Notes under the pieces: model-generated
Told to the model about the DNA's origin: nothing
The model's database searches: none
Seen by the model: the letters and a program-made list of their open reading frames with translations, nothing else
Assembly: GCA_020830965.2 (NCBI GenBank)
Contig: JACCFC020000001.1
Span: 3,500 to 67,499 of the forward strand
Origin: Neisseriaceae bacterium TC5R-5
Lineage (GTDB): Bacteria > Pseudomonadota > Gammaproteobacteria > Burkholderiales > Chromobacteriaceae
Direction: 5' to 3'
DNA: 64,000 nt
Shown: one piece after another, positions 45,695-56,435 of the stretch
Position numbering within the stretch: the first letter of the stretch is position 1
How the letters are laid out: each line of letters starts with the position of its first letter
Position numbers and translations under genes: made by a program

Positions 45695-46237
45695 TCAGTC
45701 GGGGTTTGAGGGGTAACCATAACTTTTGCTGACAAAGGGCGTTTCATCAAAACCTCGGCGTTGATTAATGACCAGCGTGAGCGTGAAAAAAAAGTTACAC
45801 ATCAGGTTACACAATCTGGGCAGCACCATGGGAATGGTTTTGCCTTCCTGTTCTACTCTAACCATCAAACGCACCGCTTTCTTGGCGGCGGAGCGAGCGA
45901 GGTGAAGTTGAGGAATAGGAATAGCCCCACGCGGCAGAACGAAGCCGTTAATTCGACCGCTAACTTCGTTGCGATAGTGAGCAAAGCGTTCATGCAACCA
46001 GACTAGGTCGTTTTCTTCTATCGCCAGCCGCCCACGAATGGAGCCATTCAGATGAAAAGTCAGCGGCTGCAGTTGATCAAGATCCTGTGCAATGTCAGAC
46101 ATATTTGTAGGGAGTTGTGACAGTATTGCGCCGATGTGACCGCAGAGTTCATCCGTAATAACTTCAAAGTCACACAGTGATGAGACTTCGTAAATAAACG
46201 GATAACAAAGTTCGTCTATATTCTTGCCAGGTTTCAT
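45695..46237 (-). CDS. Divergent cobalamin adenosyltransferase-like protein
   Basis: A 180-aa protein related to the PduO-type ATP:cob(I)alamin adenosyltransferase fold. The C-terminal half shows the family outline: FVLPRGAIPIPQLHLARSAAKKAV, then LPRLCNLMCNFFFTLTLVINQRR. However, the N-terminal ATP motif (TKTGDxG in true enzymes) is absent, and the RRAER helix reads KKAVR. It is therefore probably not an active adenosyltransferase in the normal sense, or has changed substrate. It lies 20 bp after the M14 peptidase gene and may share its transcript. Confidence 0.6.
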   Translation of the reverse strand: MKPGKNIDELCYPFIYEVSSLCDFEVITDELCGHIGAILSQLPTNMSDIAQDLDQLQPLTFHLNGSIRGRLAIEENDLVWLHERFAHYRNEVSGRINGFVLPRGAIPIPQLHLARSAAKKAVRLMVRVEQEGKTIPMVLPRLCNLMCNFFFTLTLVINQRRGFDETPFVSKSYGYPSNPD

Positions 46238-46257
46238 GATTTGCTAAGTAGATATGT

Positions 46258-47388
46258 TTATGAGCGTAGATTATTAATGACGGCATAAATCGGGCTCAGC
46301 ATTGTCTCGCCCAGTCGCAAACTGCGCTGACCGTTCCAACCGAAATCATCATCAGGCAGATTGGCATTGTCTTTAAAAGGCATTTCTAGAGTGAAGGCCA
46401 GGCAGTTAAAGTGTTCTCCAATCCAATTACTGGCAATACTCATATTGGCTTTGCCTGCTTCATTAGGTGGATAGCCATGTTTAGTTTGATAATCGGGACT
46501 AGCTAGTAACAGATGATGACGAAATTTATCTGCAACAGTTTGGCGCTGAGGATTCCAACCGGCGATACCTTCGGTCCCAGCAAGAAAAACATAAGGTATG
46601 GCTTCGTCACCATGGATATCCAAGAATAAATCAACGCCTGTTTCCAGCATTTTGGATCGCACCGCTAGGACCTCCGGGCTGCGCTCAAGGCTTGGTTCTG
46701 CCCATTCACGATTTAGGTTGGCGCCTGCTGCATTGCTGCGTAAATTACCGAGTACGGCACCATCAGGATTGATATTGGGAACAATATAGAATGTGGCTTT
46801 ATCCAGTAAGGCACGACTGGTTGGGTCTTGTGGGTCAAGCAGACGATTGAGCAGACCTTCTATAAACCATTCGGCCATGGTTTCGCCTGGGTGTTGGCGT
46901 CCAATGACCCATATTTTAAGGTCAGACTCAACCTCATTGCCTATGGTGAGTAGATTGATATCGCGTTGTTGTACTGTAGAGCCAAGATCGCTGATTTGGC
47001 ATAGCCCAGACCCTTGGGCTTGGCCAAGCAGATTTAGGTGTTGCTCATATGAGTAGGGCTCGAAATAAGCGTAGTAAACACTGTTGGCAAGTGGTGCGTG
47101 TTGGATTGTTAACACGCCATTATCGTAGCGAGTGGGTACCCTAAACCAGTTGATACGATCATATGAGGCCATTGCCTGATAGTCGACCCAGCCCTCAGGA
47201 TAGGTACTATCCCCCGCATTGGTAAAGTTAAAGGTGCAAGCTTGATATGCTACCCCCTGTACACGAAAGTAGAACCATTGAGCGAAGTCGGCAGCATTGT
47301 CACTGCGAAGACGTAATTGGATATCTTCGTAGTTATCCGTGGAGACGATTTCGATGCTACCGGCGTCAAAGTTGCTGCTGATTTTCAT
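46258..47388 (-). CDS. M14 family zinc carboxypeptidase (AGBL/cytosolic type)
   Basis: A cytoplasmic metallocarboxypeptidase of 376 aa in the M14 D/B group related to cytosolic carboxypeptidases. An N-terminal beta-sandwich (about 1-115) precedes the catalytic domain. Zinc ligands His166 and Glu169 are in GRQHPGETMAEW and His259 is in LDIHGDE; the catalytic Glu335 is in FTLEMPFKD. No signal peptide is seen. The start at 47388 is chosen because the longer frame would run into the phasin gene's terminator. Substrate unknown; family members trim glutamate or peptide tails. Confidence 0.88.
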   Translation of the reverse strand: MKISSNFDAGSIEIVSTDNYEDIQLRLRSDNAADFAQWFYFRVQGVAYQACTFNFTNAGDSTYPEGWVDYQAMASYDRINWFRVPTRYDNGVLTIQHAPLANSVYYAYFEPYSYEQHLNLLGQAQGSGLCQISDLGSTVQQRDINLLTIGNEVESDLKIWVIGRQHPGETMAEWFIEGLLNRLLDPQDPTSRALLDKATFYIVPNINPDGAVLGNLRSNAAGANLNREWAEPSLERSPEVLAVRSKMLETGVDLFLDIHGDEAIPYVFLAGTEGIAGWNPQRQTVADKFRHHLLLASPDYQTKHGYPPNEAGKANMSIASNWIGEHFNCLAFTLEMPFKDNANLPDDDFGWNGQRSLRLGETMLSPIYAVINNLRS

Positions 47389-47470
47389 GTGTGGAACCTG
47401 TGCTTCTGGAAAACTAAAACTGAGTGCTTGATTGTAAACTGCTATGTAAGGTGACGCACTATACAAAGTA

Positions 47471-47501
47471 AAAGAACCCTGCCGTAAGGTCAGGGTTCTT
47501 T
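47471..47501 (-). terminator. Terminator after the phasin gene
   Basis: AAAGAACCCTG and CAGGGTTCTTT form an 11-bp stem around a 9-base loop. On the minus strand it ends in TTTTACTTTG, 18 bp past the phasin stop codon. Confidence 0.82.
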
Positions 47502-47518
47502 GGTTCGGAATATTGGGT

Positions 47519-48076
47519 TTAAGTTGTTGTTGTGCGTTTGCTGGCACTTTTCACAGCATCAGCAGTAGCGCTGGTTGCTGCTTTTACGCTGCTATCGGTG
47601 AATTCGACAACTTGTTGAGCGGCTTTGCTGAAAGTATTAACTGCAGCGGCAGCAGCCGCAACGGTAGTCTTGACTGCGTTGAGTGTTGCATCAGAACCAG
47701 CCGGTGCATTTTTGGCGGCTGATTCAAGAGCACCAATCAGCGATTTATTAAAGCTACCGAGGTTTTCTTCTGCGAGTTTGTTTAATTCACTTTGTGTGCC
47801 AGAAACGATGTCATATAAATTACGGGCGTCGGCTACAACTTTGTCTATCGAATGAGTGGTTAACTTGTTTAACTGAGCGATAGCTTCCTGTGGATCGGTA
47901 ACGCCACTTAGTTGTTTGGCGATTTTGACATTTTCTTCTAGTGATTGTTTGGAAATTTCTAAATGATGCTTTATCAGGCGCTCGGTACCTTCTAAGGATA
48001 TTTGGGTAAAGCGCAGGATGGTTTCTAGGCCGTTAAGTGAAAGCTTGTTCAATTGCTCATGATTGATAGACATCAT
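47519..48076 (-). CDS. Phasin family protein
   Basis: A 185-aa amphipathic helical protein that coats polyhydroxyalkanoate granules and controls their size and number. It matches the phasin_2 pattern: starting INHEQLNKLSLNGLETILRF, continuing with long helices, and ending in an Ala-rich tail (TVAAAAAAVNTFSKAAQQ). It is divergent from phaR, its likely repressor, with 207 bp between. No PHA synthase gene lies in the window. Confidence 0.92.
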   Translation of the reverse strand: MMSINHEQLNKLSLNGLETILRFTQISLEGTERLIKHHLEISKQSLEENVKIAKQLSGVTDPQEAIAQLNKLTTHSIDKVVADARNLYDIVSGTQSELNKLAEENLGSFNKSLIGALESAAKNAPAGSDATLNAVKTTVAAAAAAVNTFSKAAQQVVEFTDSSVKAATSATADAVKSASKRTTTT

Positions 48077-48283
48077 TTCGGATCCTTGAAATTATTAGGT
48101 TTGAAATTAAACCAAAACAATATAGATTGTTAATAACGGAAATATTGCGCTGCACAATGACGCTTAAATGTATCATGATGCAAGGGATGATGCGAAGATT
48201 TATTGAAGATTTGGCTTATCTTGTTGTATTTATGATAAATTGCCAGCATACAGCAGCATAATAGGATAAATTGGGAGCGTCGC

Positions 48284-48856
48284 ATGAGTGTTGAGAAGCG
48301 GGTTATTAAGAAATACCCGAACCGTCGTCTGTATGATACGGCTACCAGTTCATACATTACCTTGGGTGATGTAAAGCAATTAGTTTTGGATAGCATTGAG
48401 ATTCAGGTGCTTGATGCTAAAAGCCAAGATGATATTACTAGAAATGTTTTATTGCAGATAATACTTGAAGAGGAAAACGGAGGTATGCCCATGTTTAGTT
48501 ATGAGGTATTAACTCAGTTTATCCGTTCTTATGGTCAAACGATGCAAGGCATGATGGGTCCCTTCCTAGAAAAAAACTTGGAACTATTCGCGCAGTTACA
48601 ACAAAAAATGCAAGAACAGGCGCTGGCGATGTGTGGCGATAATAATGTGTTGAATACTAATTTATGGGGTGAATTCATGAAATTTCAGGGCCCTAGTATT
48701 CACAATATGATGAATGGCTATATGGAGCAGAGTACGGGAATGTTTCTGGAAATGCAGAATCGTATGCAGGAGCAAACTAAGCAATTGTTTACGGGAGGCT
48801 TCAATTTTCCCGGATATATCCCCCCCTCTGGTAGCGAGGAAAAAGAGCAGGAGTAA
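48284..48856 (+). CDS. phaR: Polyhydroxyalkanoate synthesis regulator PhaR
   Basis: A DNA- and granule-binding repressor, 190 aa, that controls phasin synthesis. The N-terminal DNA-binding region RVIKKYPNRRLYDTATSSYI and the following PHB-accumulation domain GGMPMFSYEVLTQFIRSYG are characteristic. The C-terminal part is rich in Met and Gln helices. It is divergent from the phasin gene, matching the known scheme in which PhaR leaves phasin promoters when polymer granules form. Confidence 0.95.
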   Translation: MSVEKRVIKKYPNRRLYDTATSSYITLGDVKQLVLDSIEIQVLDAKSQDDITRNVLLQIILEEENGGMPMFSYEVLTQFIRSYGQTMQGMMGPFLEKNLELFAQLQQKMQEQALAMCGDNNVLNTNLWGEFMKFQGPSIHNMMNGYMEQSTGMFLEMQNRMQEQTKQLFTGGFNFPGYIPPSGSEEKEQE

Positions 48857-48885
48857 GTGAATTACGTAGTTTGATAAAATACGCT

Positions 48886-48917
48886 AGCCGAGGGTGAAAT
48901 GAACTCTCGGCTTTTTT
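48886..48917 (+). terminator. Terminator after phaR
   Basis: AGCCGAG and CTCGGCT form a 7-bp stem followed by TTTTT. It lies 29 bp past the stop codon, and its reverse may also serve the convergent mutL gene. Confidence 0.78.
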
Positions 48918-48939
48918 ACATCCTAAAAGAATAGATCAG

Positions 48940-50844
48940 TTACTGTCCACGCATAAAGAGCTTGTCCAGTTCACGTATTGACAGACGTGTCCAGGTTGGA
49001 CGGCCATGATTGCATTGACCAGAGCGTTCGGTCGCCTCCATGTCCCGTAGTAGGGCGTTCATTTCTACCAAGGTAAGTTGCCGGTTAGCACGCACTGCAC
49101 CATGGCAAGCCATGGTGGCAAGTAACCCATTACGACGTTCTGTTAAAACTTGGCTTAATCCAAATTCCCGAACTTCTTTAAGAACGGCTCGGGCAAGCTC
49201 TACTGCATTCCCTTCTTTTAGCCACACCGGAACTCCTCGTATCGCGATTTGCGTGGGGGAGAGCGGGGCTAAGTCTAATCCTAGTTTTTGCATCTGCTCA
49301 CCGTGCTCGTGAGCGGTGGCTACCTCCATGCGGTCGGCAGCAAATGAAATGGGCAGCAGCAAGGGTTGGGTTGGAATATTGTCTGTTTCCATTGCTGTTT
49401 TCAGTCGCTCATAGACAATCCGCTCGTGGGCAGCATGCATATCAACGAGGATGAGCCCATCCTGACACTGGCTCAGAATATAAACCCCATGCAGTTGAGC
49501 TAAGGCGAAACCGAGAGTGGGGATATTGTTTTCATCAGGCTTTGGATCAGGGAAGCCTATTGTAGAAATATTGGTGTGGTTCCTAGTCAGGGAGCTTGCT
49601 TCAGCTTCCGATCGTTCCCGTTCTTGATCACGGACACCAGTAAACATTTTGTCGTATGTGCCGACCGCTTCTTTGGCGACATGTAGCGGAATCGTTTGCT
49701 GTTGATAGGAAAAAGACGGTCGAGCTGATGAGCGTTGCTGCGTTGTCGTTGGTTCTTGGCGTGGTGGTGTCGGATGGGTATTGTTTGGCTCTGTTGCTAA
49801 GTCTTGAGCTGGATTGGCGGAGGGTATGTCTAATGTCACAGCAGGAGCATGACCGGCTGTCGTTGTTGCTAGCGCTTTTTGGACGCTATGAAATAAAAAC
49901 TGGTGGATAGCCTGCGACTCACGGAAGCGGACTTCTACTTTACTGGGATGAACATTGACATCCACACCGGATGGTTCCAGTTGTAAAAATAGAGCATAGG
50001 CCGGATGCCTATCTTGGTGTAGCACATCACGATAGGCTTGGCGCAGTGCATGCAGAGCTGTTTTGTCGCGGACAAATCGACTATTAACATAAAAATATTG
50101 AGCATCGCGGCTAGCTTTGGAGTAAGTCGGAGATGCAATAAAGCCACTGAGCCTGAGGGGGCCGGCGCTGCTTTCTATCGGTATGGCGGCGGCAATAAAT
50201 TCTTTGCCCAACATAGCGCCAATGCGCTCGGTCAGACTCTGTGCGGGTAAGCGCCAGATTACTTTACCATTGTTACGCAGTAAAAATTCGACTTCAGGAT
50301 AGGCTAGCGCAATGCGCTCAAAAGTCGCTTCACAATGTGCGTATTCGGTGTTGTCACTTTTTAGGAATTTACGCCTGGCAGGTGTATTGAAGTAAATATC
50401 CACCACTTCTACAGTGGTTCCCGGTGCATGAGCAGCTGGTTCCACCGGGTGTAGTCCGCCATCAATTGCGATGATTTGATGGGCGAGAGCACTGTCTTGT
50501 GGGCGGCTGATCAAGGTGAGGCGTGAGACTGAGGCGATACTGGCTAAACCTTCGCCACGAAAACCGAGTGTGGCCACCTTTTCCAACTCATCCAGCGAAT
50601 GAATTTTACTGGTGGCATGTCGGTCCAAGGCCAGGGCAAGTTCTTCTGCTGGAATACCGCTGCCATTATCGCTGACTCGTATCAGCTTGATGCCACCTTG
50701 CGCCAGATCGACATTGATCTTGCTGGCACCAGCGTCCAAGCTATTTTCTAGAATTTCTTTTAACGCAGAAGCCGGGCGTTCTACTACCTCGCCAGCGGCA
50801 ATCTGGTTGATCAAATGGTCAGGAAGTCGTTGGATTGATCGCAT
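48940..50844 (-). CDS. mutL: DNA mismatch repair protein MutL
   Basis: Couples mismatch recognition by MutS to strand removal. The protein has 634 aa. The N-terminal GHKL ATPase has LENSLDAGASKI, SDNGSGIPAE and TLGFRGEGLASIASVS. The variable middle linker is polar, with many Thr, Pro and Gln. The C-terminal domain has the motif DMHAAHERIVYE, which fits the endonuclease consensus D-x-HA-x2-E-x4-E, so this MutL may itself nick DNA as in organisms lacking MutH. Confidence 0.96.
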   Translation of the reverse strand: MRSIQRLPDHLINQIAAGEVVERPASALKEILENSLDAGASKINVDLAQGGIKLIRVSDNGSGIPAEELALALDRHATSKIHSLDELEKVATLGFRGEGLASIASVSRLTLISRPQDSALAHQIIAIDGGLHPVEPAAHAPGTTVEVVDIYFNTPARRKFLKSDNTEYAHCEATFERIALAYPEVEFLLRNNGKVIWRLPAQSLTERIGAMLGKEFIAAAIPIESSAGPLRLSGFIASPTYSKASRDAQYFYVNSRFVRDKTALHALRQAYRDVLHQDRHPAYALFLQLEPSGVDVNVHPSKVEVRFRESQAIHQFLFHSVQKALATTTAGHAPAVTLDIPSANPAQDLATEPNNTHPTPPRQEPTTTQQRSSARPSFSYQQQTIPLHVAKEAVGTYDKMFTGVRDQERERSEAEASSLTRNHTNISTIGFPDPKPDENNIPTLGFALAQLHGVYILSQCQDGLILVDMHAAHERIVYERLKTAMETDNIPTQPLLLPISFAADRMEVATAHEHGEQMQKLGLDLAPLSPTQIAIRGVPVWLKEGNAVELARAVLKEVREFGLSQVLTERRNGLLATMACHGAVRANRQLTLVEMNALLRDMEATERSGQCNHGRPTWTRLSIRELDKLFMRGQ

Positions 50845-50884
50845 GCTGAAATCTAATAGCTAAAAAGTATAAAGAGGTGGCGAA

Positions 50885-51529
50885 TTAGTTTTGGCGAGCA
50901 GCGCGTTTATGTCGCCAAACTTCAATAATCGCTGGCAGCAAAGAAACAAAAATAATGCCGATGATCAAGAGTTCCAAATTCTTGCGAACAATAGGCAGGT
51001 TACCAAAAAAATAACCAGCATAAGTAAAGCCAATGACCCAAGCCAAGGCTCCGACGACATTGTAGGTAATGAATTGTTTGTACTCCATTTTGCCGACCCC
51101 TGCTACGAAGGGGGCAAAGGTACGGATAATCGGTACAAAACGCGCAAAAATAATCGTTTTGCCGCCATGACGTGCATAGAATTGATGCGTTTTGTCGAGG
51201 TACTGTTGTTTTAACAAGCGTGGAAAGCGTTGAAACAGGCTGAGTCCGAGGCGACGGCCTATCGTGTAATTGGCGGTGTCACCCAGAATAGCCGCAATAA
51301 TCAGTAGTACAACAACGGTATGCACATTCATTTGTCCCATTGCGGCTAATGCTCCGGCAACAAAGAGGAGCGAGTCACCTGGCAGAAAAGGGGTGACGAC
51401 CAGACCGGTTTCACAAAACACGATCAAGAAGAGAATGGCGTAAACCCAAAGCCCATATTGGCTTACTAATTGCTGTAGATGGCTGTCGATATGCAGCAGA
51501 AGGTCAAGCAGAAAAGTGATAGCTTCCAT
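50885..51529 (-). CDS. DedA family membrane protein
   Basis: An inner membrane protein of 214 aa of the DedA/SNARE-associated family; members are implicated in membrane lipid transport, such as undecaprenyl phosphate or phospholipid scrambling. The conserved glycine-rich motif [19 protein letters not shown] and the later [21 protein letters not shown] are both present. Several membrane segments are predicted. It lies 40 bp upstream of mutL on the same strand. Confidence 0.92.
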   Translation of the reverse strand: MEAITFLLDLLLHIDSHLQQLVSQYGLWVYAILFLIVFCETGLVVTPFLPGDSLLFVAGALAAMGQMNVHTVVVLLIIAAILGDTANYTIGRRLGLSLFQRFPRLLKQQYLDKTHQFYARHGGKTIIFARFVPIIRTFAPFVAGVGKMEYKQFITYNVVGALAWVIGFTYAGYFFGNLPIVRKNLELLIIGIIFVSLLPAIIEVWRHKRAARQN

Positions 51530-51562
51530 AGTCTTGGCTAGTTCTGAAATAAAGGGGTTTAT

Positions 51563-51594
51563 AAAGAAAAACTGGCTGGATAAACCAGCCAGTT
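51563..51594 (-). terminator. Terminator after the secDF operon
   Basis: On the minus strand, AACTGGCTGG and CCAGCCAGTT form a 10-bp stem with a 5-base loop, followed by TTTCTTT. It lies 13 bp past the secF stop codon and separates it from dedA. Confidence 0.88.
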
Positions 51595-51606
51595 AAAGTT
51601 AAGCGC

Positions 51607-52542
51607 TTAGACTACCGCTTCTTCTTTTGATTTGACCGGCTTGATCATGTGTTCGCGTTTAACGCCAAGCCAGAGGGCAATCGGACTGGCAACCAGTACT
51701 GATGAGTAAATGCCGAAAATAATGCCAATGGTTAACGCCATGGCAAAGCCATGCAAGGCAGGGCCACCAAAGAGTAACATGGATACCACCATCATCTCGG
51801 TAGAGAAGTGGGTAATAACGGTACGGCTCATGGTTGCGGTAATGGCGTTATCGATGATAGATGCCACGCTACGTCCACGCATATTCGCCTTGCGAAAGTT
51901 CTCACGTATACGGTCAAACACCACTACCGATTCGTTCACAGAGTAGCCCAGTACGGCGAGTACACCAGCCAGTACGGTCAGCGAAAACTCCCAGCGGAAG
52001 AAGGCAAAACAACCCAGGATAATCACTACATCGTGCATATTGGCAATGATGGCGGCAAAGGCAAAGCGCCATTCAAAGCGAATAGCCAAATAAATCATAA
52101 TGCCCAGGCATACCAAAATCGTGGCAGTTAGTCCATGAGTTACCAGTTCTTCGCCGACGCTAGGCCCAACAAAATCGACTTTGCGTAGTTGCACTTGCGG
52201 ATTATCCGCTTTTAGCAGAGCCATCACTTTGTCTGACAGTTGCGCCGAGCTGGTGCCGGGCTTATTGGGTAAGCGAATCATCACATCATGGCTGGAGCCA
52301 AGATTCTGTACGGTAGCCTCACCCAATTTAAGGCTATCGACCCTGTCGCGAATCTGCCCCAAGTTGGCTGACTGGGCATACTGCACTTCTAGTACGGTTC
52401 CGCCGGTAAACTCGACACTGTAGTTAAGACCACGGGTAGCCAAGAAAAATATGGCCAAGACAAAGGTTACCAGCGAAATGGTTGTGGTAAGTCTGCCGTA
52501 GCTCATGAACGGGATATCCCGTTTAATACGGAAAAGCTCCAT
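51607..52542 (-). CDS. secF: Protein translocase subunit SecF
   Basis: Part of the SecDF complex that uses the proton gradient to pull proteins through the Sec channel. The protein has 311 aa with six membrane segments; the first lies at about 18-38, followed by a periplasmic P1 domain containing VEFTGGTVLEV. The conserved VLGYSVNESVVVFDRIREN block is in membrane helix 4-5. It lies 9 bp after secD. Confidence 0.96.
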   Translation of the reverse strand: MELFRIKRDIPFMSYGRLTTTISLVTFVLAIFFLATRGLNYSVEFTGGTVLEVQYAQSANLGQIRDRVDSLKLGEATVQNLGSSHDVMIRLPNKPGTSSAQLSDKVMALLKADNPQVQLRKVDFVGPSVGEELVTHGLTATILVCLGIMIYLAIRFEWRFAFAAIIANMHDVVIILGCFAFFRWEFSLTVLAGVLAVLGYSVNESVVVFDRIRENFRKANMRGRSVASIIDNAITATMSRTVITHFSTEMMVVSMLLFGGPALHGFAMALTIGIIFGIYSSVLVASPIALWLGVKREHMIKPVKSKEEAVV

Positions 52543-52551
52543 GTCTACTCC

Positions 52552-54393
52552 TTACTGTTCGGGTTTCCAGACTTGCCCAATGGACAAGGAGCTGAGTTTG
52601 CGACGGCGGCCATACCATAGGTTGACCAGACCACGTGATACCAAGACCGCCGAGAACAGCGAGGTAAGAATACCCAGACAGTGCACGACGGCGAAGCCAC
52701 GTACCGGGCCGGAGCCAAAGATCAACAGGGCTAAGCCCGCAATCATCGTAGTGACGTTGGAGTCCAAAATGGTAGCCCAGGCGTGACCATAGCCTGCCTG
52801 AATAGCAGAGTGTGGAGGGACGCCATTACGCAACTCCTCGCGGATGCGTTCGTTGATGAGTACGTTCGCGTCAATGGCCATCCCCAGCGCCAGCGCAATT
52901 GCAGCAATACCAGGCAAAGTTAGCGTGGCTTGAATCATTGACAGCAAAGCCAGCAATAAGAACACGTTAACCGCTAGCGAGATAGCCGAAAACACCCCGA
53001 ACATACCGTAGTAAAGCACCATGAACACGGCAATGGCAGCAAAGCCCCATAGCGTGGAGTGGAAGCCTTTCTGGATGTTTTCCTGACCCAGGCTTGGGCC
53101 AACTGTGCGTTCCTCAACGATGGTCATCGGTGCCGCCAGTGAGCCTGCGCGTAATAATAGCGCGGTATCGTTGGCCTCTGCTGGGTTCATACTGCCGGAG
53201 ATCTGTACTCGGCCACCACCAATTTCGGCACGAATTACTGGAGCAGTGACAACTTCACTACGACCTTTTTCAACCAGTATCATGGCCATACGTCGGCCGA
53301 TATTATCGGCGGTTACCTGCCGGAAAATTTCAGCACCGGTGGCATCCAGATTAATATGTACGGCAGGAGCACCGTTTTCATCAAAGCCTGCTTGGGCATC
53401 ATTGATGTTATCCCCAGTAAGCTCTACATCCTTACGAACCAGAATCTTTTGTGTGCCACGCGAAGAGGCCTCATCAAGCAATTCATAGCCGATTGGAAGA
53501 TTGCCCGCCATAGCATCCGTAAGTTTGCCAGGGTCATCTTCCACCATGCGCACTTCCAACGTAGCGGTACGACCGATAATATCCTTGGCGCGGGCGGTGT
53601 CCTGAATGCCCGGTAATTGCACCACAATGCGGTTCGGGCCATTTTGCTGGATGATAGGTTCTGAAGTTCCTAGCTCGTTAACACGGTTATGGAGTGTTGT
53701 AATGTTCTGTTTGACTGCATCACTCTGAATACGAGTAATTTCTTCCGGTTTTAACGTGAGGGTCAGTCGATAATTGCTATCATCACTTGCCACGGTCAGG
53801 CTGGGTAAGGTGCGAGCGACAACATCCTGTGCTGAACGTAAGGTATCGCTATCACGCAGTTGTACTTCCAAGGTATTGCCGTTGCGCCTGATGCTACCGT
53901 AGCGAACCTTTTTGCTTCTTAATTCTCGACGTAAGTCACCGGCATAGCGTTCCATGCTTTTGTCGGTAGCGGCTTTCATATCGACTTCGAGCAAAAAGTG
54001 CACCCCGCCACGCAGGTCCAGGCCTAGGAACATTGGGTGAGCATTAAGGCTGGTCAGCCAGCTAGGTGTAGCAGCTAACAAGTTAAGCGCGATGATGTAA
54101 TTGTCACCCAGCCCGTGCTGTATCGCGTCTCGCGCCTTGATTTGGGTGTCGGTATCCCGGAAGCGGACTTTTAGGCTGTTGCCATCGAGATGTAGGCCAT
54201 CAGGATGAATGTTTTGTGCTTTCAGAATCTGCTCGACTCGTGCCAGCACGGTAGTGTCTACCGGAATTGACTGGCGCGAACTGGAGATCTGAACCGCAGG
54301 GGTTTCGCCGTAGAAGTTGGGTAGCGTGTAGATCGCTGCAAGGATCAGGGCCACCGCAATAACTAAATATTTCCAAAGAGGGTAGCGGTTCAT
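52552..54393 (-). CDS. secD: Protein translocase subunit SecD
   Basis: The larger SecDF subunit, 613 aa with six membrane segments and a large periplasmic P1 domain. Family blocks are FLGLDLRGGVHFLLEVDM, NRIVVQLPGIQD and LPGIAAIALALGMAIDANVLINERIREEL. It starts MNRYPLWKYLVIAVALILA after the stop of yajC by 74 bp, in the conserved order yajC-secD-secF. Confidence 0.97.
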   Translation of the reverse strand: MNRYPLWKYLVIAVALILAAIYTLPNFYGETPAVQISSSRQSIPVDTTVLARVEQILKAQNIHPDGLHLDGNSLKVRFRDTDTQIKARDAIQHGLGDNYIIALNLLAATPSWLTSLNAHPMFLGLDLRGGVHFLLEVDMKAATDKSMERYAGDLRRELRSKKVRYGSIRRNGNTLEVQLRDSDTLRSAQDVVARTLPSLTVASDDSNYRLTLTLKPEEITRIQSDAVKQNITTLHNRVNELGTSEPIIQQNGPNRIVVQLPGIQDTARAKDIIGRTATLEVRMVEDDPGKLTDAMAGNLPIGYELLDEASSRGTQKILVRKDVELTGDNINDAQAGFDENGAPAVHINLDATGAEIFRQVTADNIGRRMAMILVEKGRSEVVTAPVIRAEIGGGRVQISGSMNPAEANDTALLLRAGSLAAPMTIVEERTVGPSLGQENIQKGFHSTLWGFAAIAVFMVLYYGMFGVFSAISLAVNVFLLLALLSMIQATLTLPGIAAIALALGMAIDANVLINERIREELRNGVPPHSAIQAGYGHAWATILDSNVTTMIAGLALLIFGSGPVRGFAVVHCLGILTSLFSAVLVSRGLVNLWYGRRRKLSSLSIGQVWKPEQ

Positions 54394-54467
54394 TTTTTAG
54401 GTCTGACGAAGGAAATGGCAAAGCAACGGCCACTGAGCTGCTGGTTTTGTCGTGGCCGGCGGTGGGC

Positions 54468-54791
54468 TTACAGTGACTTCAAGGCGCCTTTTTCCAGTTT
54501 GGCGGAAATGGCTGCACGCTGAACATTAATCTCTACGCCACTGCTAACTTCAATGGTGATGTATTGTTCGCCGGTTTTGGCAATACGGCCAACAATGCCT
54601 CCTTGTGTAAGCACCTCATCGCCTTTTTGAATTTCGGATAGCATTTTCTGGTGCTCTTTCATGCGTTTCTGCTGAGGGCGTACCATCAGAAACCAGAAGA
54701 GTACGAAAATAGCGACCATGGGTAGGAAGGCCATCACGTCAAAACCAGCTACGGTGCCAGTATCGGCAAAGGCAGAGGAAATAAAAGGCAT
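54468..54791 (-). CDS. yajC: Preprotein translocase subunit YajC
   Basis: A small accessory protein of the SecDF-YajC complex, 107 aa, with one membrane segment (about 18-38, VMAFLPMVAIFVLFWFLMV) followed by RPQQKRMKEHQKMLSEIQKGD and the SH3-like fold. It is followed by secD and preceded, on the same strand, by tgt at a distance of 149 bp, the usual tgt-yajC-secD-secF order. Confidence 0.96.
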   Translation of the reverse strand: MPFISSAFADTGTVAGFDVMAFLPMVAIFVLFWFLMVRPQQKRMKEHQKMLSEIQKGDEVLTQGGIVGRIAKTGEQYITIEVSSGVEINVQRAAISAKLEKGALKSL

Positions 54792-54940
54792 TAAAAACTC
54801 CCTAAATAAATGAAAAGTATGTGTTTTATGGGTTGACTAATATTTGGCTGGCCATTGTAGCCATCTGGCTAAGTTTTTTCTATGGCCTATGCAATTTGGT
54901 ATCCACCGAGCAAGACAGCTAAAGCCAATGTTAATGTTGC

Positions 54941-56284
<1,344 letters not shown>

Positions 56285-56340
56285 TTAAGTGCTTAACTTA
56301 CTGACAACGACACCCCGAATCTCTAGTGGCAATTGAGCTT

Positions 56341-56390
56341 TGCGGGCTATTTCATATGTAAAAAGTGCGGCTCAGCCCGCACTTTTTTTT
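56341..56390 (+). promoter_or_regulatory. Terminator with competing hairpin before thrS (attenuator candidate)
   Basis: AAAAGTGCGG (56361-56370) pairs with CCGCACTTTT (56377-56386) and is followed by a T-run, a clear intrinsic terminator. The upstream TGCGGGCT (56341-56348) is complementary to AGCCCGCA (56374-56381), and pairing there would destroy the terminator. It lies 46 bp before the thrS start. It may simply end the tRNA-Val transcript or control thrS. Confidence 0.6.
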
Positions 56391-56435
56391 TGCCCTTACT
56401 TATATAATTTAATTTTTGCTCATCTTGGAGTTGAT

